Assembly: GCA_017470905.1 (NCBI GenBank)
Contig: JAFUXL010000009.1
Span: forward strand, 1 to 64,000
DNA length: 64,000 nt
Source: Ruminococcus sp.
GTDB lineage: Bacteria > Bacillota > Clostridia > Oscillospirales > Ruminococcaceae
Reading direction: 5' to 3'
The stretch's first letter is position 1. Each line of letters opens with the position of its first letter. A program made the position numbers and the translations under genes. A model generated the notes under the pieces. It had not been told where the DNA came from, did not search any database, and worked only from the letters and a program-made list of their open reading frames with translations. This document shows positions 24,901-34,754 of the stretch, piece after piece.

Positions 24901-27900
24901 ATGTCTGTAACAGCTAATATAACGGATAACGGAACAGGTCTGACCGACAGATTTTTTCAGGTCAATGAGGATTACAAGAAATATGTAACAGAGCTGAAAA
25001 AGGAGTTTCCCACACAATCTGGCGGAAGCGACCACTTCATCGGTACTTTCAACGAAATAGAGTCTCTTGTTTCCGAATACAACAACAACCCTGCAAATAT
25101 CCCTGCCGTGATGAAATCAATCCAGAACAGCGACATACTGTGCAGCTGGGTAAGTGCCGTGTTCTGCGCTATGATATATGGTTTCGACGGAGACAATTTA
25201 CTCAGCATACAGAAAATCCCCTTTGAAACATACGACGAAACTACGGATACAAAGACACCGATTGCCGGTGTTGAGTATCTCAAGGTGTGGAAAGACAAGT
25301 TCGATATTGACGGCGTGGGCAAGACCAACGACAGCGACAGCTCATATACCGTGAACGGAAACGCCGAACCCTTTGGCGACGGAGAGCATTCGCTCAATAT
25401 AATCTCTTTCGCCGACAATAGTTATCCCAATATTCTCGGCTGTTATTCAAGCAGGTACTTCGTAATTCCCCTTAAGGAATTTAAACTCAGCGTCTATGAG
25501 GACATATCTCCGTGGAGAATGAAGTACTTTGAGCTTATAAGCCACCGTGAGGATTTCGCAAAGTACATAAACACCCTCAACGTAAGACAGAAGGTTCTTC
25601 TCCACCTCAGTGCATACTCGATACCTGCAGGTGCGCCGGAGCCTATAAAGCTCATAAAGGATATTATCGTGCGCAACATAAGTGTCAATGAATACAAATT
25701 AAACCTCGCAAATGCGGCAAATATCCCCTCTTTCAAGACAATATGCCGTATACAGTTCTACAAGACAGCCTCCGTCATCGACCTTGACAACATTCTGAGC
25801 AAGGATATATACATCGGTATAGACCTTGATAATGACGGCAACTATATCTACCGTGCCACATACCCGATAACGGATATACTCGTCGGAGGTCTTAAAAGCG
25901 GAAGAAGCAGCATGAAAAAGATAGAGTTCAGTGTGGCTTGCGAACAGGGCAGACCGAATACCCTTGCAAGCGCAACATTCAGCTTTGATTACTATGACGA
26001 GCTGCTCTTCCTTGCGGCTGCGAATGTCGCTGCGGTCACAAACCCGCTCAACAGTAAATTGGAGTACATATACCATGTATCCAAGAAATACGAAAAGGAC
26101 AATATAGTAAACCTGCGTCAGCTTCAGACAATCTGTATGTTCCCGAACATCTCCGCCGAATATGAGGACAGGTGCAAGAAATTTACCTATTTCAGCCTCG
26201 ACGGTTCGGAGATACTCAATGTGCCGATGAACGGTGTGCGTGCTGTAGAACACGCAAAGGGCGGCATATTCAGGGGCGTTGTTGACAAAACAGGAAACAG
26301 ACAGGTTATTATACGCAGGGGTGTGAGTGACGGAATATATTACACCAGAAAATCCCCCAACGGCAATATATTCACTACCACCGCAACCGTTCCCGAGCAT
26401 TTCATTGATGTATGCGATATGAACGGCACAAGCTGCGGCTATGCACTCAATATAAGATGTAACGGAAGCGATATTCCCGCACTTCTCACAAATCCCATGA
26501 AGGGCAGCTTCACAATTCAGCTTATCCAGCCTGCCGCACAGCAGAAACAGCCGATGTATGCCTATGTCGATTTCGGAAGCAGTACAAGCTGCATGAAGTA
26601 CAAGATAGCAAACGGCAACCTTATCGAGGGTTCAACTGTTCTTGAGGACTGTATCGTCCGCACTTTCCTTGCGGAATATATGAAAAAAGATTATAAGTTC
26701 GTAATCAACGACCCCAAGACAAACAACTACAATAAGTTCATGTCGGTATCAACGGTATACGACAATTCTCTTGGCGTTTCGGATTATTCCGTATACAAGG
26801 ACGGCTGGATGCCCGTGATAAAGAACCTTTCAGGTTATGAACCTGACATAGAGGTTTCCGCAAGCGAAAAGACAAAGCTTGTAAAGAGTTCGGAGATTTT
26901 AAGCCCTAATATTATAATCAACAATCTCTGCTACACTATCGCCTGCAATGCTGTCGCAAAGGGCTGTGACGAGGTATTTATAGCACCTACTCTTCCGAAC
27001 AGGGAATATCTCGAAAGCCTCCTCAGGATATGGAACGATGTCGCAATCAGGAATATTGAGAATATCTTCCCAGGTCTTAAAATAAACAACGTTCTCAAAA
27101 CCGATGATATTCAGTATCTCCTCGAAAGTATCGCCGTATCGAACGGTATACCCGGCAAACCTACAGGTACTCTCATGGTGAGCGTGGATATGGGCGACGG
27201 TACGACCGATATGTCCGCAGTAATACTTAAAGACGGTATCGTACACCCCTGCGGTCAGGCTTCAATTGAGTATGCAGGAAAGAACTTAATCAAGCAGACA
27301 ATCAGGGATATTCTCGAACACGTGCCGAAGGGTGTCGCTGAAAAAATGTTTAAGGGTGAGGGCAATTTTTCTCCTCTCTTTACACCGTTTGACAAAAGCA
27401 ACGACGGCATAAGGGAATATGACGGAAAAATCAACAACCTTATAAGAAAGTTCTTTGACGGAGACACTCTCAAATCTCCCAAGGAGGGAGACGATACCTG
27501 GGAGAATAAGGTAATGGATATTCTCGACATAAGCAACCTCCAGAGCGGTATCGACCAGAAGGTTGCCGCAAACTTCACACTCAGATATATGATACTCATG
27601 CCCGTTGTAAAGGATTTTGTCCGCACTGCGATAAAGCTTGCAGGCAATATGTTCAACGGAGCAATAATCATAGATTTTGTGGGCGGTTCTGCAAAGGGTA
27701 TCGAGCTGCTGAGTGTCGTAGACAACCGCAGCTACAACAATTCGGGTAAAATTCTCAATGATTATTTCATAAAGGAATTTTCCGAATATACTGTCTCTGT
27801 AAGAGGAATAACTCCGCAGCCCGGCAGAAAAACGGGAAAAGACACACTTATTGACGGTCTTGACGGACTGGACTTCAATCCCGACCCAAACAATCAGGGA

Positions 27901-28521
27901 TTCTTCAATATTACTCTTAAAAACAGCCCAGTAATGAATGACCAGCAAAAGGCTGACCTCAACAAAGAATGGGAGGACTCCGATGCAGGAGTAGGCACTC
28001 TCGTTCTTCCCGTTCACCGCAATGCCCTCAATGTTCCTTTCAAATCAATGGATGACTGCGAGAATTTGCCTAACCCGGGCGGCGACGCTCTCATTACCGT
28101 TGCACACAGGGCAAATGAAGAAATACTCAACGACCCTGCAAGCTATTACAAGGATTATTCCAGCAAGGACAACCCCGATGTACCGCTTGATGAATTCAGG
28201 GATTATTTCAACAACGAGATATTTGAAAAGCTCATAAACAACCATGACAATAATCCCGATGCAATCGAGGCTATTATACAAAACTTCGTGAATAATGCCT
28301 CCGAGAGTATGAGGAGTGCTATGAGGAGAGAGCTTCTCAAAACTGCAAACAACAACAGCTTCTACCGTGCGACACATTCAAGCATATATCCCGAAATGGT
28401 GAAGAATGCAATATTTATGTTCACCGTAAGCAAGCTTATCTCTGAATTCCACAGAGGATACAACAGCAATCAAATCATATCCAAAACACCTATGGTTTCA
28501 GGCTACCAGTTCGGAGGTTAA
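24901..28521 (+). CDS. Module A giant protein with C-terminal actin/Hsp70-fold ATPase
   Basis: 1206 residues, soluble. Residues 1 to about 545 show no known domain. The second half carries actin/Hsp70-superfamily motifs in the right order: phosphate-1 D557-F-G-S-S-T-S, phosphate-2 VDMGDGTTDMS with D763, and adenosine motif FVGGSAKG with G928. Spacing between phosphate-1 and -2 (about 205 residues) is larger than in DnaK, so insertions are present. The final 200 residues end with YPEMVKNAIFMF, shared with the paralogue at 31432. Actin-fold proteins of this type may polymerise or act as ATP switches. The ribosome binding site is AAAGGAGTG. The next gene (membrane anchor) starts 4 nt downstream. 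Distant resemblance in size and motif layout to SrfB-type proteins is possible but untested. Confidence 0.82.
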   Translation: MSVTANITDNGTGLTDRFFQVNEDYKKYVTELKKEFPTQSGGSDHFIGTFNEIESLVSEYNNNPANIPAVMKSIQNSDILCSWVSAVFCAMIYGFDGDNLLSIQKIPFETYDETTDTKTPIAGVEYLKVWKDKFDIDGVGKTNDSDSSYTVNGNAEPFGDGEHSLNIISFADNSYPNILGCYSSRYFVIPLKEFKLSVYEDISPWRMKYFELISHREDFAKYINTLNVRQKVLLHLSAYSIPAGAPEPIKLIKDIIVRNISVNEYKLNLANAANIPSFKTICRIQFYKTASVIDLDNILSKDIYIGIDLDNDGNYIYRATYPITDILVGGLKSGRSSMKKIEFSVACEQGRPNTLASATFSFDYYDELLFLAAANVAAVTNPLNSKLEYIYHVSKKYEKDNIVNLRQLQTICMFPNISAEYEDRCKKFTYFSLDGSEILNVPMNGVRAVEHAKGGIFRGVVDKTGNRQVIIRRGVSDGIYYTRKSPNGNIFTTTATVPEHFIDVCDMNGTSCGYALNIRCNGSDIPALLTNPMKGSFTIQLIQPAAQQKQPMYAYVDFGSSTSCMKYKIANGNLIEGSTVLEDCIVRTFLAEYMKKDYKFVINDPKTNNYNKFMSVSTVYDNSLGVSDYSVYKDGWMPVIKNLSGYEPDIEVSASEKTKLVKSSEILSPNIIINNLCYTIACNAVAKGCDEVFIAPTLPNREYLESLLRIWNDVAIRNIENIFPGLKINNVLKTDDIQYLLESIAVSNGIPGKPTGTLMVSVDMGDGTTDMSAVILKDGIVHPCGQASIEYAGKNLIKQTIRDILEHVPKGVAEKMFKGEGNFSPLFTPFDKSNDGIREYDGKINNLIRKFFDGDTLKSPKEGDDTWENKVMDILDISNLQSGIDQKVAANFTLRYMILMPVVKDFVRTAIKLAGNMFNGAIIIDFVGGSAKGIELLSVVDNRSYNNSGKILNDYFIKEFSEYTVSVRGITPQPGRKTGKDTLIDGLDGLDFNPDPNNQGFFNITLKNSPVMNDQQKADLNKEWEDSDAGVGTLVLPVHRNALNVPFKSMDDCENLPNPGGDALITVAHRANEEILNDPASYYKDYSSKDNPDVPLDEFRDYFNNEIFEKLINNHDNNPDAIEAIIQNFVNNASESMRSAMRRELLKTANNNSFYRATHSSIYPEMVKNAIFMFTVSKLISEFHRGYNSNQIISKTPMVSGYQFGG

Positions 28522-28525
28522 TGAA

Positions 28526-29530
28526 ATGGATACGATTTTGTATATCGTTATCGCATTTGTAATCGGAGTTGTTGCGGGATTGTTCATAATCGTAACTGTT
28601 CAGAAAATGAAGGCTCACGGAGACGGTGACTCTTCAAAGCTCGATATGATTGACCAGAGAATAGAAAAGTTGAACAATGACGCAGACGGTATACTCGAAA
28701 ATCTTAAAGCGGCTTCCGAACAGTCGGGGGTAAACGGCAATCTGCTTACTGATATTGACAGAGAATTTGAAAGACTGGTTAATATATCATACGAATATGA
28801 AGAGTCCCAGAGAGAGCTGACAGGGCTTAAAGATGAAATGTCCCGCCTGCAGCAGAAATATTCTGCTGCGGCTTACAGTCAGCCGAATGCGGCGCAGCCC
28901 TATCCGAACGGAAACGGAATGTACAGTCAGCCGAATGCGGCGCAGCCCTATCCGAACGGAAACGGAATGTACGGTCAGCCGAATGCAGCGCAGTCTTATC
29001 CGAACGGAAACGGAATGTACAGTCAGCCCAATGCGGCGCAGCCCTATCCGAACGGAAACGGAATGTACGGTCAGCCGAATGCAGCGCAGTCTTATCCGAA
29101 CGGAAACGGAATGTACAGTCAGCCCAATGCGGCGCAGTCTTATCCGGCTGCGGACAATTCTGCGGTAAGCGGTCAGCCTGATACATCACAGCAAACGGCT
29201 GCTCCCGTATCTTCGGACGCAGTTCAGCTTAAAATGAGCGAGGTTTTTGAAACCGTCAGAAAGCTGCGCAAGGAAAATGCGGATTACCGTGTGTATAACC
29301 CGTCAAAAAATAATTTTGAATATTCAAGCGACAGAGACTCAAAATTCATTCTGTACAATTACGGACAATGCACCTTCGTTCTGCCCAATCAGATAGGTCC
29401 CTTCAACAGCAAACAGGTTGCCGAAAACGTATACAAATGCGATTTATCATTCATAAGTGACGACAACAGTATTATTCCGTGCATTGTAAACAGCTCGGAA
29501 AATATAGTGAAACAAGGCGAAATATTCTGA
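28526..29530 (+). CDS. Module A membrane anchor with coiled coil and QPNAAQ repeats
   Basis: 334 residues. One N-terminal transmembrane helix (about 4-25) without a cleavable signal, then a charged coiled coil (about 35-112, LDMIDQRIEKLNNDAD and later ESQRELTGLKDEM). Residues 118-197 are five near-identical 16-residue units (S/G)QPNAAQ(P/S)YPNGNGMY plus a partial sixth, and a folded C-terminal domain of about 105 residues follows (FETVRKLRKENADYRVYNPS). The repeats are proline-, asparagine- and glycine-rich and probably an extended spacer. The gene is tightly coupled to the giant ATPase, like its counterpart at 34755, so a role tethering the ATPase to the membrane is inferred. Confidence 0.8.
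   Translation: MDTILYIVIAFVIGVVAGLFIIVTVQKMKAHGDGDSSKLDMIDQRIEKLNNDADGILENLKAASEQSGVNGNLLTDIDREFERLVNISYEYEESQRELTGLKDEMSRLQQKYSAAAYSQPNAAQPYPNGNGMYSQPNAAQPYPNGNGMYGQPNAAQSYPNGNGMYSQPNAAQPYPNGNGMYGQPNAAQSYPNGNGMYSQPNAAQSYPAADNSAVSGQPDTSQQTAAPVSSDAVQLKMSEVFETVRKLRKENADYRVYNPSKNNFEYSSDRDSKFILYNYGQCTFVLPNQIGPFNSKQVAENVYKCDLSFISDDNSIIPCIVNSSENIVKQGEIF
28877..29146 (+). repeat. 48-nt tandem repeat, 5 full units plus a partial
   Basis: Five 48-nt units at 28877-29116 and a 30-nt partial at 29117-29146, in frame with the anchor gene. Units differ at only a few positions (agt/ggt start, ccc/tct in the middle) in an alternating pattern, which indicates recent expansion by slippage or unequal crossover of a 96-nt pair. 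Confidence 0.95.
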
Positions 29531-29774
29531 CATCATGAATACATCTCCCCGTCAGCGGCGGGGAGATATAAAAATAACCGTTATCGGCGGTCGGCTGCGG
29601 CTGACCGTTGACAACTGTTAAAAGGGCGGATTTGTTCAGAAATATCAGGAATATATCTGATTTTTCTTAATGTATCCGCAAAGGTACAACAATTAAAAAG
29701 AAGTACAATATACAGATTTTTATGCATGGTTTTAAAATGCTCATTTATATTAAAATTTACACCGGGGTTTTTAT
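29531..29774. other. Intergenic region between modules A and B
   Basis: No gene. It holds the hairpin atctccccgtcagcggcggggagat (29543-29567), a second palindrome near 29588-29606 (cggtcggctgcggctgaccg), and at 29731-29748 a ttttaaaatgctcattt right-end sequence of the MITE-like family. No clear sigma-A promoter is visible. Confidence 0.6.
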
Positions 29775-31430
29775 ATGAAAAAAATTATAAATTTCTGGGG
29801 AAAAGACGGTGCTGTTTCCGCAAGTGCCTTTATGGCGGCGGCTTGCATCGGTCTGCCGTGCGGTGACGATAAATGCGAAATACTCATGAGATACGTGGGA
29901 TTTTCGATGACCGAGGCTCCCCCCGTTCTGAAGGCTTATGACAAATACTTCGGGCTGGTTTTCGGAGAAAAAAATATAAAAAGCGAAAATATCGTATTGC
30001 AGATAAAAGGCTCTCTCGCCGACAGATACAGCGACAGCAATCTGCTTCTGCTCGGCTGTTCCGATGAAGAAATATCCGCCGATATGGGAAAAAACACATA
30101 CGGCAGGACTAATGCGGGGGAGATATTTTTTTCCAAAAATGACTTCAGTCAGCTTTTTAATACTCTCCCCGACAGCGATTTTACGCTGATAAACTGCGGA
30201 AGCTGCTGCGGAGATTTTACTGCATTAATATCAAAGGAGTCCTCCGTTCCCGTAAATGCCGAAAGATACAACGTCCTTTCGGGACCCTGTACCTCGGCTG
30301 TACACGATGTTCCGCTGCAATTTCCCGATATATACGACAGCAGTACGCCCATTCCCGACAGGGTGAGTATTTTTGACATACCCCGAATTATCAAAATAAT
30401 GGAAAAGGCGGAAAAAATAAAAAGCCATGATGTATTCAATAAAAATGAAGATTTTGTAGAAAAAAATAAAAAAAATATCGACTCTCTCAATGAAAAATAC
30501 AAGGAGATAGTTTCGGACGGATATAATTTCAGCGGTCTTAATCCCGTTTATTCCATGATACGGTTTATGGATTATGTCTCGTCCGCAAATTCCACCGTTT
30601 CGGCATCTTTTATCAATATGAAAACGGACGGCAGCAATTTCCTCTTTCCCGATATTGTCTCGGATAAAATAGGAGACGACAGCGGACGCAAAATTGATAT
30701 AACAAGCTTCGTCAATGCGCTTTCGGTCAGGGAAATAATATCAAATCAGAACAGCTACAGCGACGGAAAAATATATTCCTTCGGCTCGTCCGCTGCGGAT
30801 AAGTATAATTTCAGCGTATTTTTCAAAAAGGACGAAATAAAAGCCGTGCTTTCGTTTATGCTTATGTCTGTGATGGTTTCGGGATTTGTCCGCACCTCAT
30901 TTTCGGACAAGTGCGGCATTGAACATATAGAAATAATCAAAAAATGGGCTGTGAGAAAAAATAATATTTTTAATATCTTCTCGTCATCGGGCGAAAAATT
31001 ACTCAAGAGCTTCACGGAAAACCCGAAAAATAAGGAGTTCGCCGTCAAGGTAAAAAATTGTTTAAATGAATTTATCAAGGGATATATAAGCCCCGTCCTC
31101 GCCGTATTTGAAGAGATTGACAGCGTTTCCGAACAGTCGTGTATGCTTTCGGGAAAGACAAAAACCGTTGCGAAAAGCCTTATAAAATTCAAGCTGAGTT
31201 ATATTTCACGTCAGGAAACGGAGAATAATATCAAGGGCATAGTGAAAAATATATATCCCGTTCCCGATGATAAACTCAACTCCGCTTTGTCTGCATTTAC
31301 GGAAAATTATATCGAAAACTTCCCCGTATGCGCACAGTGGCAGGAAAATGACGGGAGCGCACAGAAATATTCCGAAGAGATAATTAAATATACAATGAAA
31401 AAATCAAGAGAATTTGCGGGAGGAATATAA
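29775..31430 (+). CDS. Module B, first protein (551 aa)
   Basis: 551 residues, soluble. Paralogue of the product of 23050, shorter by 60 residues. The glycine motif of module A is replaced here by C141-G-S-C-C-G-D-F-T, so any nucleotide binding through that loop is probably altered. Lysine-rich composition (KAEKIKSHDVFNKNEDFVEKNKKN) distinguishes it. The start has an ACCGGGG-type site and an ATG. It overlaps nothing, and the next gene begins one base after its stop. Judging by the parallel gene order, its job matches that of the module A protein, with changed specificity. Confidence 0.75.
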   Translation: MKKIINFWGKDGAVSASAFMAAACIGLPCGDDKCEILMRYVGFSMTEAPPVLKAYDKYFGLVFGEKNIKSENIVLQIKGSLADRYSDSNLLLLGCSDEEISADMGKNTYGRTNAGEIFFSKNDFSQLFNTLPDSDFTLINCGSCCGDFTALISKESSVPVNAERYNVLSGPCTSAVHDVPLQFPDIYDSSTPIPDRVSIFDIPRIIKIMEKAEKIKSHDVFNKNEDFVEKNKKNIDSLNEKYKEIVSDGYNFSGLNPVYSMIRFMDYVSSANSTVSASFINMKTDGSNFLFPDIVSDKIGDDSGRKIDITSFVNALSVREIISNQNSYSDGKIYSFGSSAADKYNFSVFFKKDEIKAVLSFMLMSVMVSGFVRTSFSDKCGIEHIEIIKKWAVRKNNIFNIFSSSGEKLLKSFTENPKNKEFAVKVKNCLNEFIKGYISPVLAVFEEIDSVSEQSCMLSGKTKTVAKSLIKFKLSYISRQETENNIKGIVKNIYPVPDDKLNSALSAFTENYIENFPVCAQWQENDGSAQKYSEEIIKYTMKKSREFAGGI

Positions 31431-31431
31431 T

Positions 31432-34400
31432 TTGACAGTTTCAAATATAGTAAAAAATAAATCCCTCGTGAGTGAAACAGGCGGATTTTTCGCCGCTGCG
31501 GAAGATTTTGAAAGCTATGCGCAGGAGGTAAAAAAAATCTGTCCGCAGTATACGGGCAAAGGCTCGGGTGACCATTTTCTCGGCACAATGAGGGCTTTGG
31601 AGGATTTGTGGAAAAATTACAGCTTTGAAAATATCATGGACTGCGTTTCCGCAATAGAAAGAAGCACCTGCCTTAAAAGCTGGCTCGCAGCGGCGGTTTG
31701 CATGATAATCTACGGGCGCAGCGGCGGAAATGATATATCCGTCAGAACCCTGCCATATGAAGAAAATGAGTACCTGAAAATATGGAAGGATAAATTTATC
31801 TCCGAGGGTAAGGACGATAATTCGGAGGATAACCGTATTTCACAGGGTCTCAATGTATATGAGATTAAAAACGAGGACTATTCTTCGGTTGTCGGCTGCT
31901 GTTCGTCAAGATATTTCATAATTCCCCCCCGTGAGGTCAGAGCCGATAATTCCGAATGGAAAAAGGCATATCTTGAATTTATTGACGATGACATGACCGC
32001 AAGGGAGTTTTTCGGCAGGATAAAGGACGCAGAGACAAAAATGCGGCTTGTTCTCTCCGCAAGGTCAATCTCCGACAACAGCCCCATGCAGATAATAAAG
32101 GATATAATAAATCTCTTCGTCAGCATGAAAAATAATTTCCCCGAAGATATACCCTCAAAAAAGCTGTTCGGGATAGATTTCTACTGCACTGACGGAAATG
32201 ACATTCCCGAAAAGGTTCTGAGAAATGACATATATACAACCATTATAAGCGGCTCGCACTATGCGCTTTTCCCTTTCACGGATAAAATGGCTGAGGATAT
32301 GGAAAACTGCATAAGCTCCGTGAGAGACATAAAAATGCTCGTTACGGACTCGTATTCAAAACAGACGGGAAAGGTCATAACGGAGGCTGTGAAAATTACC
32401 GCCTCGATATGCTATCAGGTGAAATTTACGGGCGACTCGGAAGAGAAATATATCCCCTATGTCTTTGACCAAAGGCATATCTATGACACACAGCATATCA
32501 AAAGTGCCGATGATATGGGGACTTTCTGTATGTTCCCGAATATTTCGCTCGAAAGCGAAAACAGATGCAAAAGGTATACTTATGTCTCAAATCTCAATTC
32601 AACCGTCCACGGAAAGGGCGTTCCCTCAAATTATGAACTGAAAAATGTGGACTATATTTCAATCCCCCTCGGAGGGAGACTGCATATCCGCAATGCGGAA
32701 AAGCCCTCCCACCTGATAAAGGCTTCTCTCAACAGCTCCGATACTTCGGGATATATTCTGAATTTGCGCAAAAACGGCATGAATTATGCCCCTCTGCTTA
32801 TGAACGGCAAAACCGTCGAGATAGATTTTTCCGTAAAGGAACAGAAGGCAAACAATGTCATGTATGCGTATTTCGATTTCGGCAGCAGTTCGAGTGCTTT
32901 CGGATATAAAATAAATACAGGTGCGCTCAATACGGAGGATATAACGGGCGGTACACGGATAGTCCGCAAGCTTCTTGCAAAATGCGACCCCGACAGCTAC
33001 TGCGACTATATGAATTTCTATAAAGACAAGGCAAAGCGTTCGTCCGTGTTCTCTGCAAATATATCGCTCAACGGCTCGGAGGCAAGGGAATTTATGCCCT
33101 ATCACCTCGGGTTTGTTCCCTTTGCCAACAGGCTTACCAGCTTTGAAAGACGAAAGCTGCAAATAGACATAAGCCACAAATCCGACCTCCTTAACGGCAA
33201 TATCCACGAAAGCACGGTTTCAATAATATATAATATGTGCTATACCGCCCTGTGCCATGCGATAGATACGGATTGCAGAAAGATAATATTCCTGCCGTCT
33301 TTCCCGAATGAAAATTTTGCAGTCCCCTATTCGAGACTCTGGAAAAAGATTATAATGGAAATGCATGAAATTTTCGATATAGAGATAGAAAATGTCATAG
33401 ACGCAAAAAATAAAAATCTCCTCTATGAAAGCATCGCAATCTCCAACGGAACAGAGGGCGTAGGCGACAATGTACTGAGAGTGAATGTCGATATAGGCGA
33501 CTCCACAACGGATATGTCAGCCGTGCTTAAAAGAGGCAAATCTGCCTGCCTCTGCGGATATTCCTCGATAAATTACGCAGGCAAAAAGCTCCTTAAACAG
33601 AGCTTTCATTCAATGCTCAGCAGTATCGGAATGAAAAACGATATTCACAAATTCCGTGAATATGTAAAGAAATTTCTCCTCGGCAGCGAAAACAACCACC
33701 TCAATCCTTTCATAATACCCAATGACGAGAACGAGACAACCGCCGTGATTGAGGAGATATGCAATAAATTCTATCCCAATCAGCGCAAGGGCGGCAAGCC
33801 CCGGAATGAAAGCTGGCAGAATAATTTCATGGAATTAATCGACACCGCCGAGATAAATGCCGCCGACGGCAGAAAGAGTTCGGCAAGCTACAGCGGAAAA
33901 TGCGATATAAAAATAAAAGCCGATATAATTATGAGATATGCCGTTATCATGCCCGTGATAAAGGATTTCACGGAAACCGCCCTTGCAATGTGTCAGAGTG
34001 ACGAAAAAACCTCAATAAATATAAGCTTCTACGGCGGCGGCGCAAAGGGAATTACGCTTGCGGATTGGTTCACGGACGGCAATGACAGCTTTCTCAAAAA
34101 GGTCTCGGCATATTTTCAGAACTCATTCAGTCAGGAATGCTATATTGAAGTCCCTGATGTTGATGCAAAGGTTCATCTTGTAAGGGGTCTTTCAAATCTC
34201 GATGTATACAAGGACACGGACGGCGAAAATAATATCCGCCCCGCAGACAACAGCGTTGATTTTGTAGTATCATGGAAAGAGACAGACCCGTCAAATATAT
34301 TCACATTCAACAGCATACGTGCCGAAAGGTGCAGTAAATTCAATCTCGTAAGGGCTGTAAACCAGGAAGATGTTGAGGAAAATATGGTACAGCACAAAAA

Positions 34401-34740
34401 ATCCGAAAACTATATGCCCGATGACGTTCCGCAGGATTTCTGCAAATATGCGCAGGATATAATCTCGCTTTTCCTTTACGACAGCGATATAAAGGAGTTC
34501 TTTAAGGACTGCTTTATAACAAATCCCTCGGAGGAGACAAAAAATTCCATAAGAAAGCTGCTTGCTTCAGACGGTTCAGCCTTTGAAAGCACCTTAAATT
34601 CAAAGGTCTACCCCGAAATGATTAAAAATACATCTTATATGTTCGCAATGAGTGATCTGCTTGCGGGGCATTTCGGAAACGGATTTTCCGAAAAGGCTGT
34701 AACGGGAAAGCCCGGAGAAGATTATATATATACACGCTGA
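31432..34740 (+). CDS. Module B giant protein with C-terminal actin/Hsp70-fold ATPase (TTG start)
   Basis: 1102 residues from a TTG start at 31432, chosen because GGGAGG lies 8 nt upstream and because the resulting N-terminus (TVSNIVKNKSLVSETGGFF) aligns with that of the module A giant. Motifs: D482-F-G-S-S-S-S, VDIGDSTTDMS with D687, and YGGGAKG with G868. Shared blocks with module A include DHFLGT, GCCSSRYFIIP, CMFPNIS and YPEMIKNTSYMFA. The N-terminal 470 residues have no recognised domain. The ATPase core therefore seems preserved in both copies, while the partner proteins have drifted more. It is expected in the cytosol next to its anchor encoded 14 nt downstream. Confidence 0.82.
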   Translation: MTVSNIVKNKSLVSETGGFFAAAEDFESYAQEVKKICPQYTGKGSGDHFLGTMRALEDLWKNYSFENIMDCVSAIERSTCLKSWLAAAVCMIIYGRSGGNDISVRTLPYEENEYLKIWKDKFISEGKDDNSEDNRISQGLNVYEIKNEDYSSVVGCCSSRYFIIPPREVRADNSEWKKAYLEFIDDDMTAREFFGRIKDAETKMRLVLSARSISDNSPMQIIKDIINLFVSMKNNFPEDIPSKKLFGIDFYCTDGNDIPEKVLRNDIYTTIISGSHYALFPFTDKMAEDMENCISSVRDIKMLVTDSYSKQTGKVITEAVKITASICYQVKFTGDSEEKYIPYVFDQRHIYDTQHIKSADDMGTFCMFPNISLESENRCKRYTYVSNLNSTVHGKGVPSNYELKNVDYISIPLGGRLHIRNAEKPSHLIKASLNSSDTSGYILNLRKNGMNYAPLLMNGKTVEIDFSVKEQKANNVMYAYFDFGSSSSAFGYKINTGALNTEDITGGTRIVRKLLAKCDPDSYCDYMNFYKDKAKRSSVFSANISLNGSEAREFMPYHLGFVPFANRLTSFERRKLQIDISHKSDLLNGNIHESTVSIIYNMCYTALCHAIDTDCRKIIFLPSFPNENFAVPYSRLWKKIIMEMHEIFDIEIENVIDAKNKNLLYESIAISNGTEGVGDNVLRVNVDIGDSTTDMSAVLKRGKSACLCGYSSINYAGKKLLKQSFHSMLSSIGMKNDIHKFREYVKKFLLGSENNHLNPFIIPNDENETTAVIEEICNKFYPNQRKGGKPRNESWQNNFMELIDTAEINAADGRKSSASYSGKCDIKIKADIIMRYAVIMPVIKDFTETALAMCQSDEKTSINISFYGGGAKGITLADWFTDGNDSFLKKVSAYFQNSFSQECYIEVPDVDAKVHLVRGLSNLDVYKDTDGENNIRPADNSVDFVVSWKETDPSNIFTFNSIRAERCSKFNLVRAVNQEDVEENMVQHKKSENYMPDDVPQDFCKYAQDIISLFLYDSDIKEFFKDCFITNPSEETKNSIRKLLASDGSAFESTLNSKVYPEMIKNTSYMFAMSDLLAGHFGNGFSEKAVTGKPGEDYIYTR

Positions 34741-34754
34741 CAGGAGGTTTAAAT

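Noticed and set aside
28877..29146. Regular 48-nt repeats that could suggest a CRISPR array
   Set aside because: The repeats are contiguous with no unique spacers, are in frame with an open coding sequence and encode QPNAAQ units; no cas genes are nearby.
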